NCBI GenBank assembly: GCA_004194705.1
Contig: SADC01001283.1
Location: forward strand, 558,001-622,000
Length of the DNA: 64,000 bases
DNA from: Ditylenchus dipsaci
Lineage: Eukaryota; Nematoda; Chromadorea; Rhabditida; Anguinidae
Reading direction: 5' to 3'
Both the position numbers and the translations under genes were made by a program. The notes beneath the pieces were generated by a model that was not told the origin of the DNA, did no database searches, and saw only the letters and a program-made list of their open reading frames with translations. Below, piece by piece: positions 1-12,700 of this stretch (position 1 is the stretch's first letter; every line of letters begins with the position of its first letter).

Positions 1-80
1 TAAAAAGAGTTTGAAAAAATGGGGCTAAAAAAGTATCGGACCTAGGTGGGAACGAACTTTTAGGGCGTATATTAACTGTA
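1..80. repeat. Fragment of pogo-like MITE arm
   Basis: The first 80 bases resemble one arm of the palindromic element at 56473-56902. Both contain the run from TTGAAAAAAT through GTGTCGGACC-like sequence to GGGAACGAACTTTT. The TIR itself is not in this copy. It is a diverged, truncated copy at the window edge. Confidence 0.5.
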
Positions 81-309
81 TATATAAAGCAATTACAAAT
101 GCGCACTGTCCCAAATATGGCACAAACTTCAAATATGTTTTCTCAGCCACTACTAAAGATATCGATTTCCGTTCTTTTATCGCACAGTACGCGAGTTAAA
201 AATACTGGTGCTGCACAGTAATCTATAATTTTACCTTCAGACCATTGAAACCAAAATACTTTTTCAAAGACGTGAATTTTGGCTACTTGGGACCCGATAA
301 GCTTTCCAA

Positions 310-860
310 AATTTTCACATAATATGTTGGTTTTTTTCTGTAACTATCAATTTTCGACCCTACTTGGATATAGCCCCCCCCCAAATCAACTTTTTTTAAA
401 AGTGTTTCCAAACACCCTATATCGACGTAAAATGGCCTTAGGAGTTCAAAAAAGACATTATTTTCAAGTTCTGGTCAAGAAAAAATTGAGTTTTGAGCTT
501 TTTGAAATTTCGACCATTTGCCTGTTTTAGCACGTTTTGGTCACTGGAGCTGGGCAAAAAGAGCCTCTAAATGCATTTTTGTTCAAGAGTTTTGCTCGGA
601 ATCATGTCTAAGCTAGAAAGCCCCATGCGTCCCTTCGGGGGCTTGGAGTTGAGATGCGCACACCCACATACCTTAGACACAAATCACTCGAAAGTGACTC
701 TGCATGCATAAAAATGCATGCATACCAGAGTTTCTTTATGCGGTAGGCCCAGTTAATAAAGCTATGTTCGAATTTCATCCTTTCAGTTTCAATAGTGATA
801 ATTAAGTTAAAAATGACAAAAACCATAGGAAGGACAAAGGCAGTCAAAAAATTTTTTTCC
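310..860. repeat. Interspersed repeat R1, copy 1 (with GC hairpin)
   Basis: The C-run, the AAACACCCTATATC motif and the following GGAGTTCAAAAAAGACATTA recur at 31390-31790. The hairpin module at about 536-760 (AGCCCC...GGGGCTT, flanked by motifs such as GTCTAAG and GCGCATCTCAACTC) recurs at 31925-32170, 55340-55560, 22270-22440 and 16590-16700. Reading frames inside it are not conserved between copies, so it is not a gene. This copy lacks the foldback inserted in copy 2 and so records the empty site. Confidence 0.7.
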
Positions 861-1196
861 GAAAAATGTCCGTTCTATCGTTTAAACGGCCTTAAAAATA
901 CTTAGACCTTGAAAAAACGCACTTTTCGGCTACCCCAAATAGTGTACTTTAGCCGATTGGAATTGTTTTGCTTTAATGTATGTGGGAAAATGTCAGTGAA
1001 AAAACCTCTTTTGAAGCGCTGGAGATTCTTTTACCGTCTAATTAATGATTTAGGAAAAGTCCCGTTTTTCGGGCGGGATCCCGCCGGGTTCCCGTTTTTT
1101 ACAAATCAAAATCCTTTTCCCGTTTTTATTTTGCCCAAAATCCCGTCCCATTATTCCGCCCGACGTTCGATGAACAGCTCTACCGTTGCTTCTTAA

Positions 1197-1427
1197 AGGG
1201 CCATTGCCGTCTCCGACAACGGTTGTCCCCCGCCAATTCAAATTTTTTCCGAATCATTGAACTTCTGTACTGATTTTCAACGTGGTTTCTATCGAAACTA
1301 TACCTAAAATTAAATTCTAGGCCTTGTTTTTTTAAAAACCAAGATAAAAAATCCGTGCAGAAGTTGAATGATTAGGCAAAAACATTTGAATTGGCGGGGA
1401 CAATTCAAAACAGGTGGAAATGGCCCT
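1197..1427. mobile_element. TTAA-flanked foldback MITE
   Basis: Inverted ends AGGGCCATTGCC / GGAAATGGCCCT are each flanked outside by TTAA (1193-1196 and 1428-1431). The interior (CTAAAATTAAATTCTAGGCC, then CTTGTTTT) matches the elements at about 7231-7654 and 24643-24946. It is a non-autonomous element without an ORF; TTAA duplications are known for piggyBac. Confidence 0.75.
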
Positions 1428-2110
1428 TTAATCAAGTAGTATAAGAATCGCAATTATAATTTTGCGAAGCCTTGATTTAAAGACACCCTACAGGATTCTT
1501 GCTTACGTACCCTTGATTAAACGACACCCTAAGTCGGTTTCCATGGGTGACGTTAAATCGAGGGTTTACTGTATTACCAAGCCGATTTTTTTTGCTCCAT
1601 ACCCGAAGTATTAGTGAATCTTTCGTTTATTTTTGATGAAAAATGCCAAAATCTTTTTCATGTGAGCTAAAATTACTTTTCTGTAAGAATCACTATGTCA
1701 CGGTCAAATTGTTGTTTTTTACAGACTAATAACAGAGTCGTGCGTTGAAAGTACTTTCATAGTGCATTTTTTTAACATAACAACATAGAGGAATAGCATT
1801 AGGTAGAAGCTCACTTTTTGGTTAATATATTCGTGTCTATAAATTGATAAGGAGAAAGACTCTACAATGTGTAGTCTTAGTGATTGTTATTGTTGTCTGT
1901 TTCCTATTTGGTTGAAAACTTATTATACTGGTTTCTAAAATAATTCAGACTTTCACACAGCACTTCAAGATTGAAATGGATGCTGAGGCTGCGAAGAAAT
2001 TCGGGTAATTTGTTTTTGTCACTACCGTACTTTAAACATCCATCCAAAAGGTCAATTTTTTGTTTTTCTTTTTTTTCCTCCTCCTTGCAACTAGTATTTT
2101 TTTTGTATAC
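1428..2110. other. Intergenic, no supported gene
   Basis: AT-rich sequence with a short repeat near 1490-1580 ending TCGAGGGTTTACTGTA, which looks like a decayed TA-flanked MITE end. A short open segment near 1950-1997 lies between AG and GT dinucleotides but matches nothing I recognise, so I do not call an exon. Confidence 0.4.
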
Positions 2111-2340
2111 AGTCGACGCTCTTTATAGCGTTGCTCTGTATAGCGTCCAGCTCTCTATAGAGTCCGCTTTTTTTTAGTTTGATTGGTCGCCAAAGAAATT
2201 GTTTATAATCGACTCTCTATATTGCGTCCGCTCTATATTGCGCCCAGCTCTATATAGAGTCCGGCTGGGGCCTGTCCCAGCCGCATAAAAGACGCTCCAT
2301 ATTGCATCCACTCAATAAATTCTAAATTTTTCTGAGGTTT
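2111..2340. repeat. 5' terminal region of Tigger-like element
   Basis: It begins TACAGTCGACGCTC after TA, the end type of pogo/Tigger elements and of the CAGTCRA MITEs elsewhere in this window. Degenerate TATAGCGTCC / TATTGCGTCC subrepeats follow, leading into the transposase remnant downstream. No matching 3' end was found after 3731, so the element is truncated on that side. Confidence 0.55.
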
Positions 2341-2407
2341 CAAAACAAAAATTTTACCAATTTTTTCATTTTTGTTTCAAATTTTCTCAGCGGTGTTTTC
2401 TTGATGA

Positions 2408-3731
2408 GGCGGTCCTGTGATGGTTCAAAGCCGCTCGAAGTGAGAATCTTCCAATGTCCGGTCCTCTTTTGGCGGTAAGATTTGGTTTGGGGTTTCCTGT
2501 TCTAACTTCTTTGGTTTTAGGAGAAGGCGCTTAAGCTGGCGAAAAAAATTGACAGCACCGCTGAGAAAATTATTGGTTCTAGGCCGTGGACAGAAGAACA
2601 GAGCAAATTGGAGACGGCAAAAGAAAGTGGACGAGCTGGAGAATTTCAAAGCAAGCGACGGCTGGATGGGCAAGTTCAAGGACCGTCACGCAATCGTCTT
2701 CAAAGAGAATCAAAGAGAAGAGGCTAAAATCGACTTGGATGCGCTCAGCAACTGGCAGCAGGATCTCCTTTTGGAATCGCTTACACACTTCTCGGCGGAC
2801 GATATCTTCAATGCGGGTGAGGCAGGACTGTCCTGGAAACTGCTTCCAAACAAGACTCTTGCTTTCAAGGGTTAGGTTTTCTTTTTTACCTTTTCTTGAG
2901 GATTTTGTAACTTTCTGTCTTTAGGTGAGCGGTGTACGTCTGGCAAGAAGTCGAAAGAGCGCATAATGGTTTTGGTCGGTGCGAATATGACCGGGGCGCA
3001 GAAACTGCCATTGCTAGTGATCGGAAAGTCAGCCAAGCCAAGAAGCTTTAGGAACAAGGAACCTCTGGTGGCTTACAACTCAAACAATATATTCTGGACG
3101 ACCAGTAAGCCTCCATGTGGTTTGCTTGTATAAACTGTTTCAATTTCAGCAGATTTGTTTGAAACATGGTAAATAGATTGGGATCGAAAACTAAAGCGCC
3201 AAGGCCGAAAGGTGCTGCTCTACCTCGACAATTTTGGCGGCTATTCAAAAATCAGTCTGCAGCAAATCACACTGAAGTGCCTGCCACCGAACAAGACAGC
3301 TCGTTCTCAGGTTCGCTTTGAGATTTTTGCTTGGACAATTCTTCCTCTTTTAGTTATGCGAACAAGGAATCATCCAAAACTTAAAGGTGCATTATCGTCG
3401 CTTTCTTACCCGTGAAAGAATTGTCTCAATCGACTCTAAGGCCGAGTACAAGATTGATTTGTTCAAAGTGCTGCAGTTCCGGCGAAGATCCTGGCCGATG
3501 TCAAGACGGAAACAGTCGCAAATTGCTTTAGAAAGGCGGGATTCATCAAGGTTATTGAGGTTGGTCTTTTAAACATTGCGAATGAAAATCAACTCTGAAT
3601 ATACCTATAGCAAACAGAGCCTATAGCAAACAGAGCCGAAATTCGAAGAGAAAAGGACTGCGCTTGGAGAAGACATGCAACTGGAGCGAGGTGACGATGA
3701 ACTCAACACTCTCTGGGAAGAACTGCAATGA
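2408..3731 (+). pseudogene. Tigger/pogo-type (CENP-B-like) transposase remnant
   Basis: The remnant contains, in order, a CENP-B-type HTH piece (WFKAARSENLPMSGPLLA, near 2417-2474), EKALKLAKK (2521), ENFKASDGWMGKFKDRH (about 2639), WKLLPNKTLAFKG, SGKKSKERIMVL, LLYLDN (about 3216), PPNKTAR and EQGIIQNLKVHYRR. This is the Tc1/mariner DDD core of the Tigger family, interrupted by GT-AG introns (for example 2875-2923 and 3312-3353). It is dead: there are in-frame stops before WFK (TGA) and after TDLFETW (TAA near 3172), plus frame changes near 2600 and 3480. The usual NADETG is NAGEAG, so the first catalytic Asp is lost, and the third catalytic position reads CEQG rather than MDQG. The C-terminus ends with an acidic tail and TGA at about 3727-3729. 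An old host-domesticated copy is less likely given the stops. Confidence 0.85.
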
Positions 3732-5170
3732 GTTCGGGAGGTTATTTTCGGTCACTTTTCGAAAAATCCGAGTATGGGGGGGGGTAACTATAAAAGTGCC
3801 TAAAACTTGTGAAAACGCACGGATGTCTCTTTCCTGTCTAGTTTCGTTGAACACATTTGTCGTGCATCCTGCTATAGCACGATGTGTCTATCTTTTGAAT
3901 ATGTTAGTCACTGTGACTCTTGGTTGCCTATCATATGCAGCCCCAGACTTGCTGGACGTTGGTTGCCACTGATGTCTGTCGAGCTTCCTCAACTTCACCA
4001 TACTTGTATTGAAGACCGAATCGTCCTGTATGCTGGCTTCCGCCGGATGTTCTAAGCTATGTTCTGAAATGCTATCTGAGACTCGTGGAGTCTCCAGATC
4101 TAGATGTGCCTCTATACACGCTCTTGGTGCAGATGCAGCATAACTGTACTTTGGGTTCATCTTCCAAGCTAAACAGGATTCCTGTCGCACAAGTATTGAT
4201 TTGAAGGCCAGTATCCTTTCGAACACTGCCCACGGTTGTGTGAGCACGTCTAGCGTCTCGTGGATGCATTCCTACCTTGTTCCTATAAGTCCTAATAAGA
4301 GATCGCTTATGGTTCCTGATTGAAAAGTTTCTATTGTGCCCTATATACTTCACAACTGATGTATCCGAGACCCTCTCGAGTCCCGGATTGGGATGGGCTG
4401 CCTTTTTCAGATCAGCGTATGTATCCCCCCTCATGTCTTTGGTGCTACCAGTAAAATGTGTAAGACTAGAGCCCACACTAGAGACATTGTTGAGGGATTT
4501 TTATCCAATACACACATACAATGCACGTCACATAGACATAGGAGACTATTGATTTCTGGAGCTTGGATGACTGGTTTCTTTGACCACTTGGCTGGAGACT
4601 TTGCTGATGCTGGAGACGACTGGCTTACGAGCTGACCTATTGGATGCTTGGACGGAAAGAAGGACGAGGCTGGCGAACTGAATTGCTTCTCTTCTTCTTG
4701 CGGAGCGAAGATGACTTCATGCAGTTCACGCTTAAGGTCCGCCGACCCCTCAACTGTCCCAGTGTGCGGCTCTTTGTCTTGAACCCAGAGGAATGTGGAT
4801 CTCATAAGAGGAGATACGCCAGAGATCTGAAAGGTACCCAAGCCCCTATCGGAACCTGAGTCTGGATGTGCCCTTGAGGCTTGCTCTTATTCAACGTGAA
4901 ATCCATGGTTCCGGATCCATTCGGATCCGGCTGGATGTGACCGTAGTCCTTATTGCGAGCCACCGAGCACATACAGCGCTCATCAGTTGTTGTCGAATTG
5001 AAATCTAACTCACCACCGGCTCTTGAGGACTGGATGCGGACCGGCATAGCTGAGAGACAAGACTTGAAAGCAATGAAGCGAAGATCGTGCGTCAGTGCGA
5101 AAGTGCGTAAGTGCTGCGTGCAAGCGCGAGACTTCTCACCAAACACCCGATTTGATAGCTGGAAATGAAA
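3732..5170 (-). other. GC-richer block with coding-like minus-strand frames, unidentified
   Basis: Base composition rises well above the surrounding AT-rich DNA. Overlapping minus-strand open frames (4802-5146, 4431-4841, 4072-4476, 3888-4247) form a chain that would need frame changes to join. Their translations are rich in Ser, Lys and Glu. I recognise no domain. The first 80 bases or so (3732-3800) also occur at 32320-32380, so the left edge is repetitive. It could be a decayed retroelement or an old host gene fragment. Confidence 0.3.
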
Positions 5171-5576
5171 GAGGATGAAATGTTCAGAAACAAATAATGT
5201 ATTCGCTATTTAGGCGAAGTGAGAGTAAAGTAATAGTGAAAGCGTGTGAAGCGCTTGTGGGTAGTATTCGTGCCAAGATTTGGCGCGAATTCAAATGAAA
5301 TATTATGGGTGCAAGTCATCTTTAAGTGACTTTTGGATTTGCAGGGTGGTTTTGTTCAAACCACCCTTGCCCCTACCTTACATGAGCAACATTCATTTCA
5401 CATTGAGTTGCATTGAGCGTGGTCAAACAAAAAAAAACGGAAAGCAGTTAAAGGTGTTCTCGATAATGGAAAACACCCAATGAATCAATCCAATTCCAAA
5501 ATGACTAATAAAACAATAAGATAAAAATGATAGTTTGAAAAAAAATTAATTTGTAGTGTCACAAACAGAATGCTAA

Positions 5577-5655
5577 AATGTAGATGAATCTGATGTAGAT
5601 GAATTCGTTTGTAGATGAATTAGGTGTAGATGAATTCGGTGTAGATGAATTCACC
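5577..5655. repeat. Tandem repeat, GTAGATGAAT unit
   Basis: Six imperfect copies of a 15-17 bp unit based on GTAGATGAATTCGGT. They sit directly outside the left arm of the palindrome at 5668-6513, as the terminal arrays of other foldbacks here do, but there is no matching array after the right arm. Confidence 0.75.
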
Positions 5656-5667
5656 GTAGCCCATTTA

Positions 5668-6513
5668 GATCTGTTTTAAACACTTTAAATGTTCCTCATG
5701 AGCTAGTATATATCTTCCTGTAGTTGCATAAATATCACTTCGACCAAAAATAAAAATTAAATTAATCAAAGATTCCTAAAAAAAGAGTTTAAAAATAGCA
5801 CTTATTTTACAAAAAACGCCCATAACTTTCAGTATATCAATTTTTCTAGAACATGCTTTATGGCATCTGAAAGCACACATTTTGCGCTACGAAATGACGT
5901 GGTATTTTATCATACATGCTTTCATATTGACTCACAAAACAGTGTTGAAAGTCCGGCTAGGGAATATAAGGATTTTAAGGATTATGTTAAGGATTATGTC
6001 AGTGTGTTGTATAGTGTGATTTATATCACTTGTTGTCTCGCAATGATCTGTTATTGTTGTAGTATATAAGGTCTGAACGGTTGTGTTCAGGATCAGTTTG
6101 TGTCCGAATAAAGCTATTAAGAAGTCGTGTGCTCTCGTCTCTCTCTCAGCTATTCCCCAGGATACAACACAGTGCTTACGAATAGGCTATCTAAAACATA
6201 ATCCTTAAAATCCTTATATTCCCTAGCCGGACTTTCAACACTGTTTTGTGAGTCAATATGAAAAGCATGTATGATAAAATACCACGTCATTTCGTAGCGC
6301 AAAATGTGTGCTTTCAGATGCCATAAAGCATGTTCTAGAAAAAATGGAGTACTGAAAGTTATGGGCGTTTTTGTGAAATAAGTGCTATTTTTAAAACTCT
6401 CATTTTAGGAATCTTTGATTAATTTAATTTTTATTTTGGTCGAAGTGATATTTATGCAACTACAGGAAAATAGAGTAGCTCATGAGGAACATTTAAAGTG
6501 TTTAAAACAGATC
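5668..6513. repeat. Long inverted repeat (arms about 320 bp)
   Basis: The left arm (5668 to about 5999) begins GATCTGTTTTAAACACTTTA and the right arm (about 6190-6513) is its near-perfect complement. The intervening sequence is almost wholly the solo LTR at 6005-6169. Open frames in the arms have no recognisable product. Probably a foldback element. Confidence 0.85.
6005..6169 (+). mobile_element. Solo LTR with 5-bp TSD
   Basis: A 165-bp sequence bounded by TGTTGTAT...ATACAACA, a perfect 8-bp terminal inversion of the TG...CA type. It is flanked by CAGTG at 6000-6004 and at 6170-6174. Inside are a TATATAAG box (about 6062) and AATAAA (about 6107) in LTR order. No internal retrotransposon sequence is present, so it is a solo LTR left by recombination. 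Confidence 0.85.
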
Positions 6514-6755
6514 GAAATTATATGTGTGAAAAAAGTTACAGCTTTAATTAAGTGTGTAGTGCCCGGCGTATGGGTCACATGTTTCAAAGGTCGATTTGAA
6601 CCACTTTTTAGATTTGAAAAAAAAATCTGAAAAAGCCATCGTGTTCTCCATGAAATTCTGCTTCAGAAATAGCAAAAGTCACGCATGAGGCTCGGAGTGT
6701 TAAATTAGAATAACATGCTTTTTGCGTTAAATTGCATCATTTTTTTATAATTTAG

Positions 6756-9700
6756 ACCAAGATCCTCCACCTTTAAATATACAACACGGGATGCTATTCT
6801 CTATGCACTAGGAAGTAATTTTTAAAGTTAATTATTCTGCACAATCATCTTTTTTTTTCACAGTTGGCGCAACAACAAGTCGTGACTTGCATTTTCTCTA
6901 TGAAAACCACGAGAATTTTCAAGTTTTTCCTACTTTTGTTGTTGCTTCTGGACTTTTGGCTAGTTCTTTTGGCGACTGGCCAGGTATTAACTAATCTTAC
7001 TATACATAGTCTAATGATTGCTTCTTGTCCAAGGCATAACCTACAACTTTGCCAAAATTCTGCATGGTGAGCAGTACATTGAGCTGTTCGACTCTTTGCC
7101 CAATGAAGCTGCTGAGCTGCGCAATGAGACACGTATTCTGGATGTGCTGGACAAAAGTGTGCTTTCAAAGATTTATTTTCGTAGTGCTTCCGGATTACTG
7201 GGCGAAATCAGTATTTGTAGCCTTTAAAAAAGGTGACGTTGTATCGGGCGCCCTTGATCGAAAAGAAGCATCTTAATCATTGAAATTTTGCACGGATTTT
7301 TTAATTCGGTTTCTAACCCTTTGGTCACAGTCAGAGGTCGAAGTCGAAATAAAGTGCTGCCTAGAAAAAACGTCATTTTGATTTTCTAAATGGAAGTCTG
7401 ATATCAGAAACCCCCCCCCCATAATTAGTATATGGTTATGGGGAGTTTCCTATATCGGATTAGATTCTGAACAAACGAAATGACAGTTTCTAGCAGAATT
7501 TTATTTCGACTTCAATCTCTGACTGTGACCAAGGGTAACAAAACTATATCTAAAATTAAATTCTAAACCTTGTTTTGTTAGAAACCCAATGGTTAGAAAA
7601 ACTTTTTGAATTGGGGGGGGGGCACCAATTTTGAACGCGTGGACATGCCCTTTTAATGGCAGAATTTTGGCAGAACACTCTAACAATTATGGTCAAAAGA
7701 GCCAGCTGGAGGTTAAGGGGTAACGTGACATTAGGACTCGACTTATTCCTCGCCACCGATGCATGCCTGACAATAAATCTTTAAAAAACGCGTAAGTGTT
7801 TTCAGGTTCGGGTGCTGTGATCATTTCGGAAGGTTGTTTTCAATTGTTTTCCATCCCTCGAATTTTATCTTGAAAACAACTTCCAGTCACCACCTACGAC
7901 AATAAAAGTGGCAAAAAACTGGCTGTGCAAGAGGTTTTGTTCTGTTTTTGGGTTTGATTAATATAATCCTATTTGCAGTTTGCCCTTTTTCAAGTAGGAT
8001 CTGGTAACTTTGGTAGGTTTTCTTACATCGATGTTACTAGGTCAGGGCTCTCATTCGTCTTTTATTCAAAGATTTGTACTTTATTTGAGACCTCAAACCT
8101 TGAGTGTTTTTGAAATTTCACGTCAAACCCTTTATTTTCGGCACTAAAAACTCAATAAGCACCGGATAAAATACACATTTTTCAACGAAAATAACCAAAT
8201 GCCTTTTGATTTAAATTTTTGAGTTGAGATCCCTGTACTAGATCTTAAAAATTGGCTACTTATGCTGTTTGGGGCCGACTGTCATTTCTTTTGGATTTTT
8301 CTTTCATTTGAGACTAGAAATATTATTCATAATCTTTATTTATACACAATTTAATATTCACACTCATACAACGTCAAAATTTGCGACCACAAATGGAAAA
8401 AATCAAAGTGGCCCAACAATTCGTGCGAAAAATCAAAAAAAAATGACGGTCGGCCCCAAACAGCATAAGTACCAAAAATTTTACTAGAAATCAGTTTTTA
8501 GGTGGTCATAAAAATTCGCAGTTCGAACGAAAAGCTCCCAGTGTGCCAGCTCGTCCTGCAGACAAAATAGCCGAGGAGTGTGTGGCTTTGGACCAAGCAA
8601 CTTTGTACAGACTTGGAGGAGGGGATCTGGTATTATATCACAATATGCAACAATTGCAAAAAATTGACCTTAAATTTAGAACCCTCTGCACATCGATCCA
8701 GAGTTCGCCAAAATGGCCGGCTTTAGTAAGCCTATATTGCATGGACTCTGCTCTCTAGGAATTGCTGCCAAACAGATACTTCGTGAGTATGGAGACAATG
8801 ACGCTGCCAACTTCCAGGCTATTAAAGGTGGATTTTGATTCTGGATAATAGGTTAGCGAAAAGACGAGTAATTTGGCTCGACCTGGTTGACAGGTAATCG
8901 GTCTGGGCAATTTTTTTTTAAAAACCCAGGTATGCTAGTGTCCGGACAGGTTAGGCATCCGCATAGGGGCGTAATCTATTCGCCAATGAAACTTCTGCCA
9001 ATGAGATCATTTCGCCAATGCCATCTTTTCGCCAATGAGATCACTTCGCCAATAGTATGTTTTCGCGAATAACTTCCTTTCTCAAGTACTCTTATCCTTT
9101 TGTCAGGCAAATTACCACTCATTTTGTAGCTCATCTCACTGGCTACAAAATAAGAGGTAATTTGCCTGACAAAAAGATAAGAGTACTTGAGAAAAAAAGC
9201 TATTGGCGAAAACATACCATTGGCGAAATGATCTCATTCGCAAAAGTTACATTGCCGAACCAATTACGCCCGTCCGCACACGCCAACTTGCCTACTTATT
9301 AGGAAACCATATTTAAAAGATTGACTCTGAATAACTTTAATTTAGTTCGGTTCTCTGCACCAGTATACCCTGGACAAACCCTGGTTACTGAGATGTGGAA
9401 AGAAGGCAAGCGGATTCACTTCCAAACCAAGGTTTTTAGAATCTTTTTAAATAAAAAATTAAAAAATCTTCATAGGTGAAAGAGACTTGCAAAGTAGTTA
9501 TATCTAATGGATTTGTGGATTTGCATGTGGATAAGCCATCATCATCTGATTCGGTTTGTAAAATACAGCCAAATATAATTACTGGAAACCAAAGTTCTTA
9601 TACCGGAAAAGAATTTTATCGAAAAAATGAGTCTTTCTCAATTGACCACTTTATAACCCAGAATACAAAGTTCGTCCACCGGGTAGAGTGGCCGCTTACC

Positions 9701-12700
9701 TTGAGCTTCAGTTAAGGTGGTGCCGACTATATATGCCGTTCGGCTGTATCTGTATGAAAAGTCCAGCCCTAAGATGACAGTCAGCACATTCAGTTATGAT
9801 CCCTTATTCTGGGTTGACTGTAGGCATAACATCGGCTTTCAATTTAGTGAGGAGGACCGTACCGCCGAGCAAGACTTTATTCTATCAAAACGAGGGCCGA
9901 ATTTTTATATGATACTGCGCGGGACCTTGAATAAAAAGTAAGATGATAACCTACCAATCTAGCTTAAGCAATTGATAAGTTTCCAGAGACAGTACGGGAT
10001 ATTACAGAATATCACGTCCACGTAGTAGATTTTGGTAAAATTGCCGAAAAATAAAGTTTTTCTCCAAAAAGTGAAAGGACCACAATCTCACCCCTAAAGT
10101 ATTCCCTTCAGGTGTGTAACTATTGACTTCTTTAGACCAAAACTGTTGAAAGTAAATCTCGTGTCAAGTCCAGTGTGATATTTGAGACCATAAAAAACGA
10201 GTTGCCCAACAATCGCGAACTTATCTCCAAATTAAATGCTATCGTGTTGTATGACATCACCAAAGATTCCAAGCATGCTGCTTATTACAGTATATTACAA
10301 TTAATTCAACTGGTCGAGCTTATTATCTATTTGTTATTTTCAGCGCTCGATTTCAAAAACGGCAAAGGTGCAGTATACGAAGGCGAACCCAAGAACAGCG
10401 AGAAACCTTCTACCACTGTCACCGTAATTCCTTTTATTTTTCTTGCAGATGGATAAGACTGAGAAATGTGTGCTTTAGGTGGATGACGACGATTTCGTGG
10501 TCAGTTTTCAATGTTAAGGTTTGAACGACTTACGACTCGGTACAACAAATGACTCGGTACACCGACTCGGTACAAGTATGACTCGGTACAACGAGTCGGT
10601 ACAATTTCACTAATTTTTCTTCATTTTTTTTTCATTTCCCTAATTCTAACCTACATTTGACCAAACTTATCTTGCTATTCTTAATTAATCACCATTTATT
10701 ATAGAATTTCAATAGCTACCGTGCAACTAACATACTCGCAGCGGATTGGAGCAAAAACAGCGCCGATCACTTACGCTGAGGATCAAAAAGTTGCTATGTG
10801 TGGACTCGAACAGGAATACTGGTCGAAAAGGATGGGATCGAACAAGTCTATCTTAACTGCTCTGGGTGCCGTACATCAAAGCAAATTAGCAACGACCAAC
10901 GAAAAATTTCTTCGATCTCACAATGATGGAATGGATTGATGATGCAGCCGATTATGGTCACAGATGCACTGCCAAAAATGCAAATAAAGTTTGAATTTAT
11001 TGTTAAACATTGTTACATTATTGTTAAGCTGCCGTCATACTCCCCCGCAACATGTTGCGCGCAACAGAATCTGGCGCAACAAAAAATTGTGTAGCGCGCA
11101 ACAGAGTTGCGCAAAAACAACAAATTTTGTTGCGTGTTGCGGGGAAAGTATGACGGCAGCTTTACAAAATAACATGTTTTAGGTTCTAGATTTTAGGTTA
11201 ATCTTCAGTTAAAGAATTCAGTTAAACTTTAAAAAAATGTTTGCCATTTAATGATCTTTTTAGGCATGTGATCCATGATGAAGACGACGAAGAAAATCCA
11301 GCTGTTGCAGCTTTGCCGGAACAGAATAATTTAGAAGACCCCGCCAAAATTATGTTGTTCGAGTAAACTTTATCTCATTTTTTGCTTTTGTTTGTCATTT
11401 GGTTGATTGAATAAAACTTACTTGTAGAAAAATTAGTGAAGAAAAAAATTAGCGAAAGTTGTACCGACTGTACCTGTAAAAAAATTAGTGAAAATTGTAC
11501 CGACTCGTTGTACCGAGTCGTAGTTGTACTGAGTCGTTGTACCGCGTCGTTTGTTGTACCGAGTCGTTGCTATACCGTTATAAAAACAATTTTTGTATTG
11601 AAAAATAGTTTCATAACTGCTTAAGAATCATTTACCCATAAGTAAATCCGTGCAAAATTAATTGTGTGGATCAATGACAGGAACTTTGCACTGAAGTCGC
11701 ATCCCTGCAATTATTCGCTGTAAGGACGTGATTTGTGATTTTAAACTGTTATGAAACTATTTTTCAATACAAAAATTGTTTTAAAGCACTTATAATGAAA
11801 AATGGGAAAAAAATAAAGAAATTAAAGAAAGGGGTGATTGCGGAATGCAACGCGAGAACCTCTTCACACCTCGCGCCACTAAGCACTCGGCAACCCAAGC
11901 GCACATTCCATAACCATCCTAACACTTATTTATAGTTAAACTGAATTCGCAAATTTTCAGACGCATTTTGACCCCCTTAAACCTAACTCAAAGCAAAAAA
12001 GAATATTTACGTCAAATAGTTATTTTTTGTGATCTATTGAATGGTATATAGAGTTTCTTGTGTGCTATGGACATTAACATATCTTTCCTTGTTTTCTTCG
12101 GAAATTTCCAAGCTACTTTTGGAAAATGTATCAAGTCAACAGTGTATCAAGTCGATGTATCAAGTCGATGTATCAAGTCAACAGTGTATCAAGTCGATGT
12201 ATCAAGTCGATGTATCAAGTCGTAAGGTGTTCCTTACACCCTGTAGATATTTGATGTGAAAATAACCGCAGTCGATCTATGAACCTTGCCAGTCAAGGAT
12301 AGTGATATTTCGCTAACTAGGATCGGTTAAGATAGATTTTTATAAAGAAAAGCATAACCAACTGCATTTCACCATAAATTATTAGACTTCAGTTTTTACA
12401 AATTAGTGTTTCAGAAGCTGGCTTCCGGAAAATTAGATGGGATCAAAGTGAGTTTTTATTGTTTGCTTGTTGAGTGCTAGAGTAAGAGTTTAGGTAAAGG
12501 ATTTTCATGACGCCAAAAATCTAACCTTTTCTGATGTCTAATGTTAAAAAAAGTCATTTATAACATACAGACTGTAAGTAATTTCCCCATTTTAACATGA
12601 CCACAACTTTTTTGTAGAGCGTTTTTCGAAATTCTGTTTTTACACATCAATTTTTGTCGCCGACATTTTTTTTGATATATGATGCTAAAAACACAATTTC

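Noticed and set aside
1950..1999. Short open segment flanked by AG and GT near 1950-1997 as an upstream exon of the HSD17B4-like gene
   Set aside because: No similarity to the SDR or hydratase domains, and the phase cannot be tested without neighbours.
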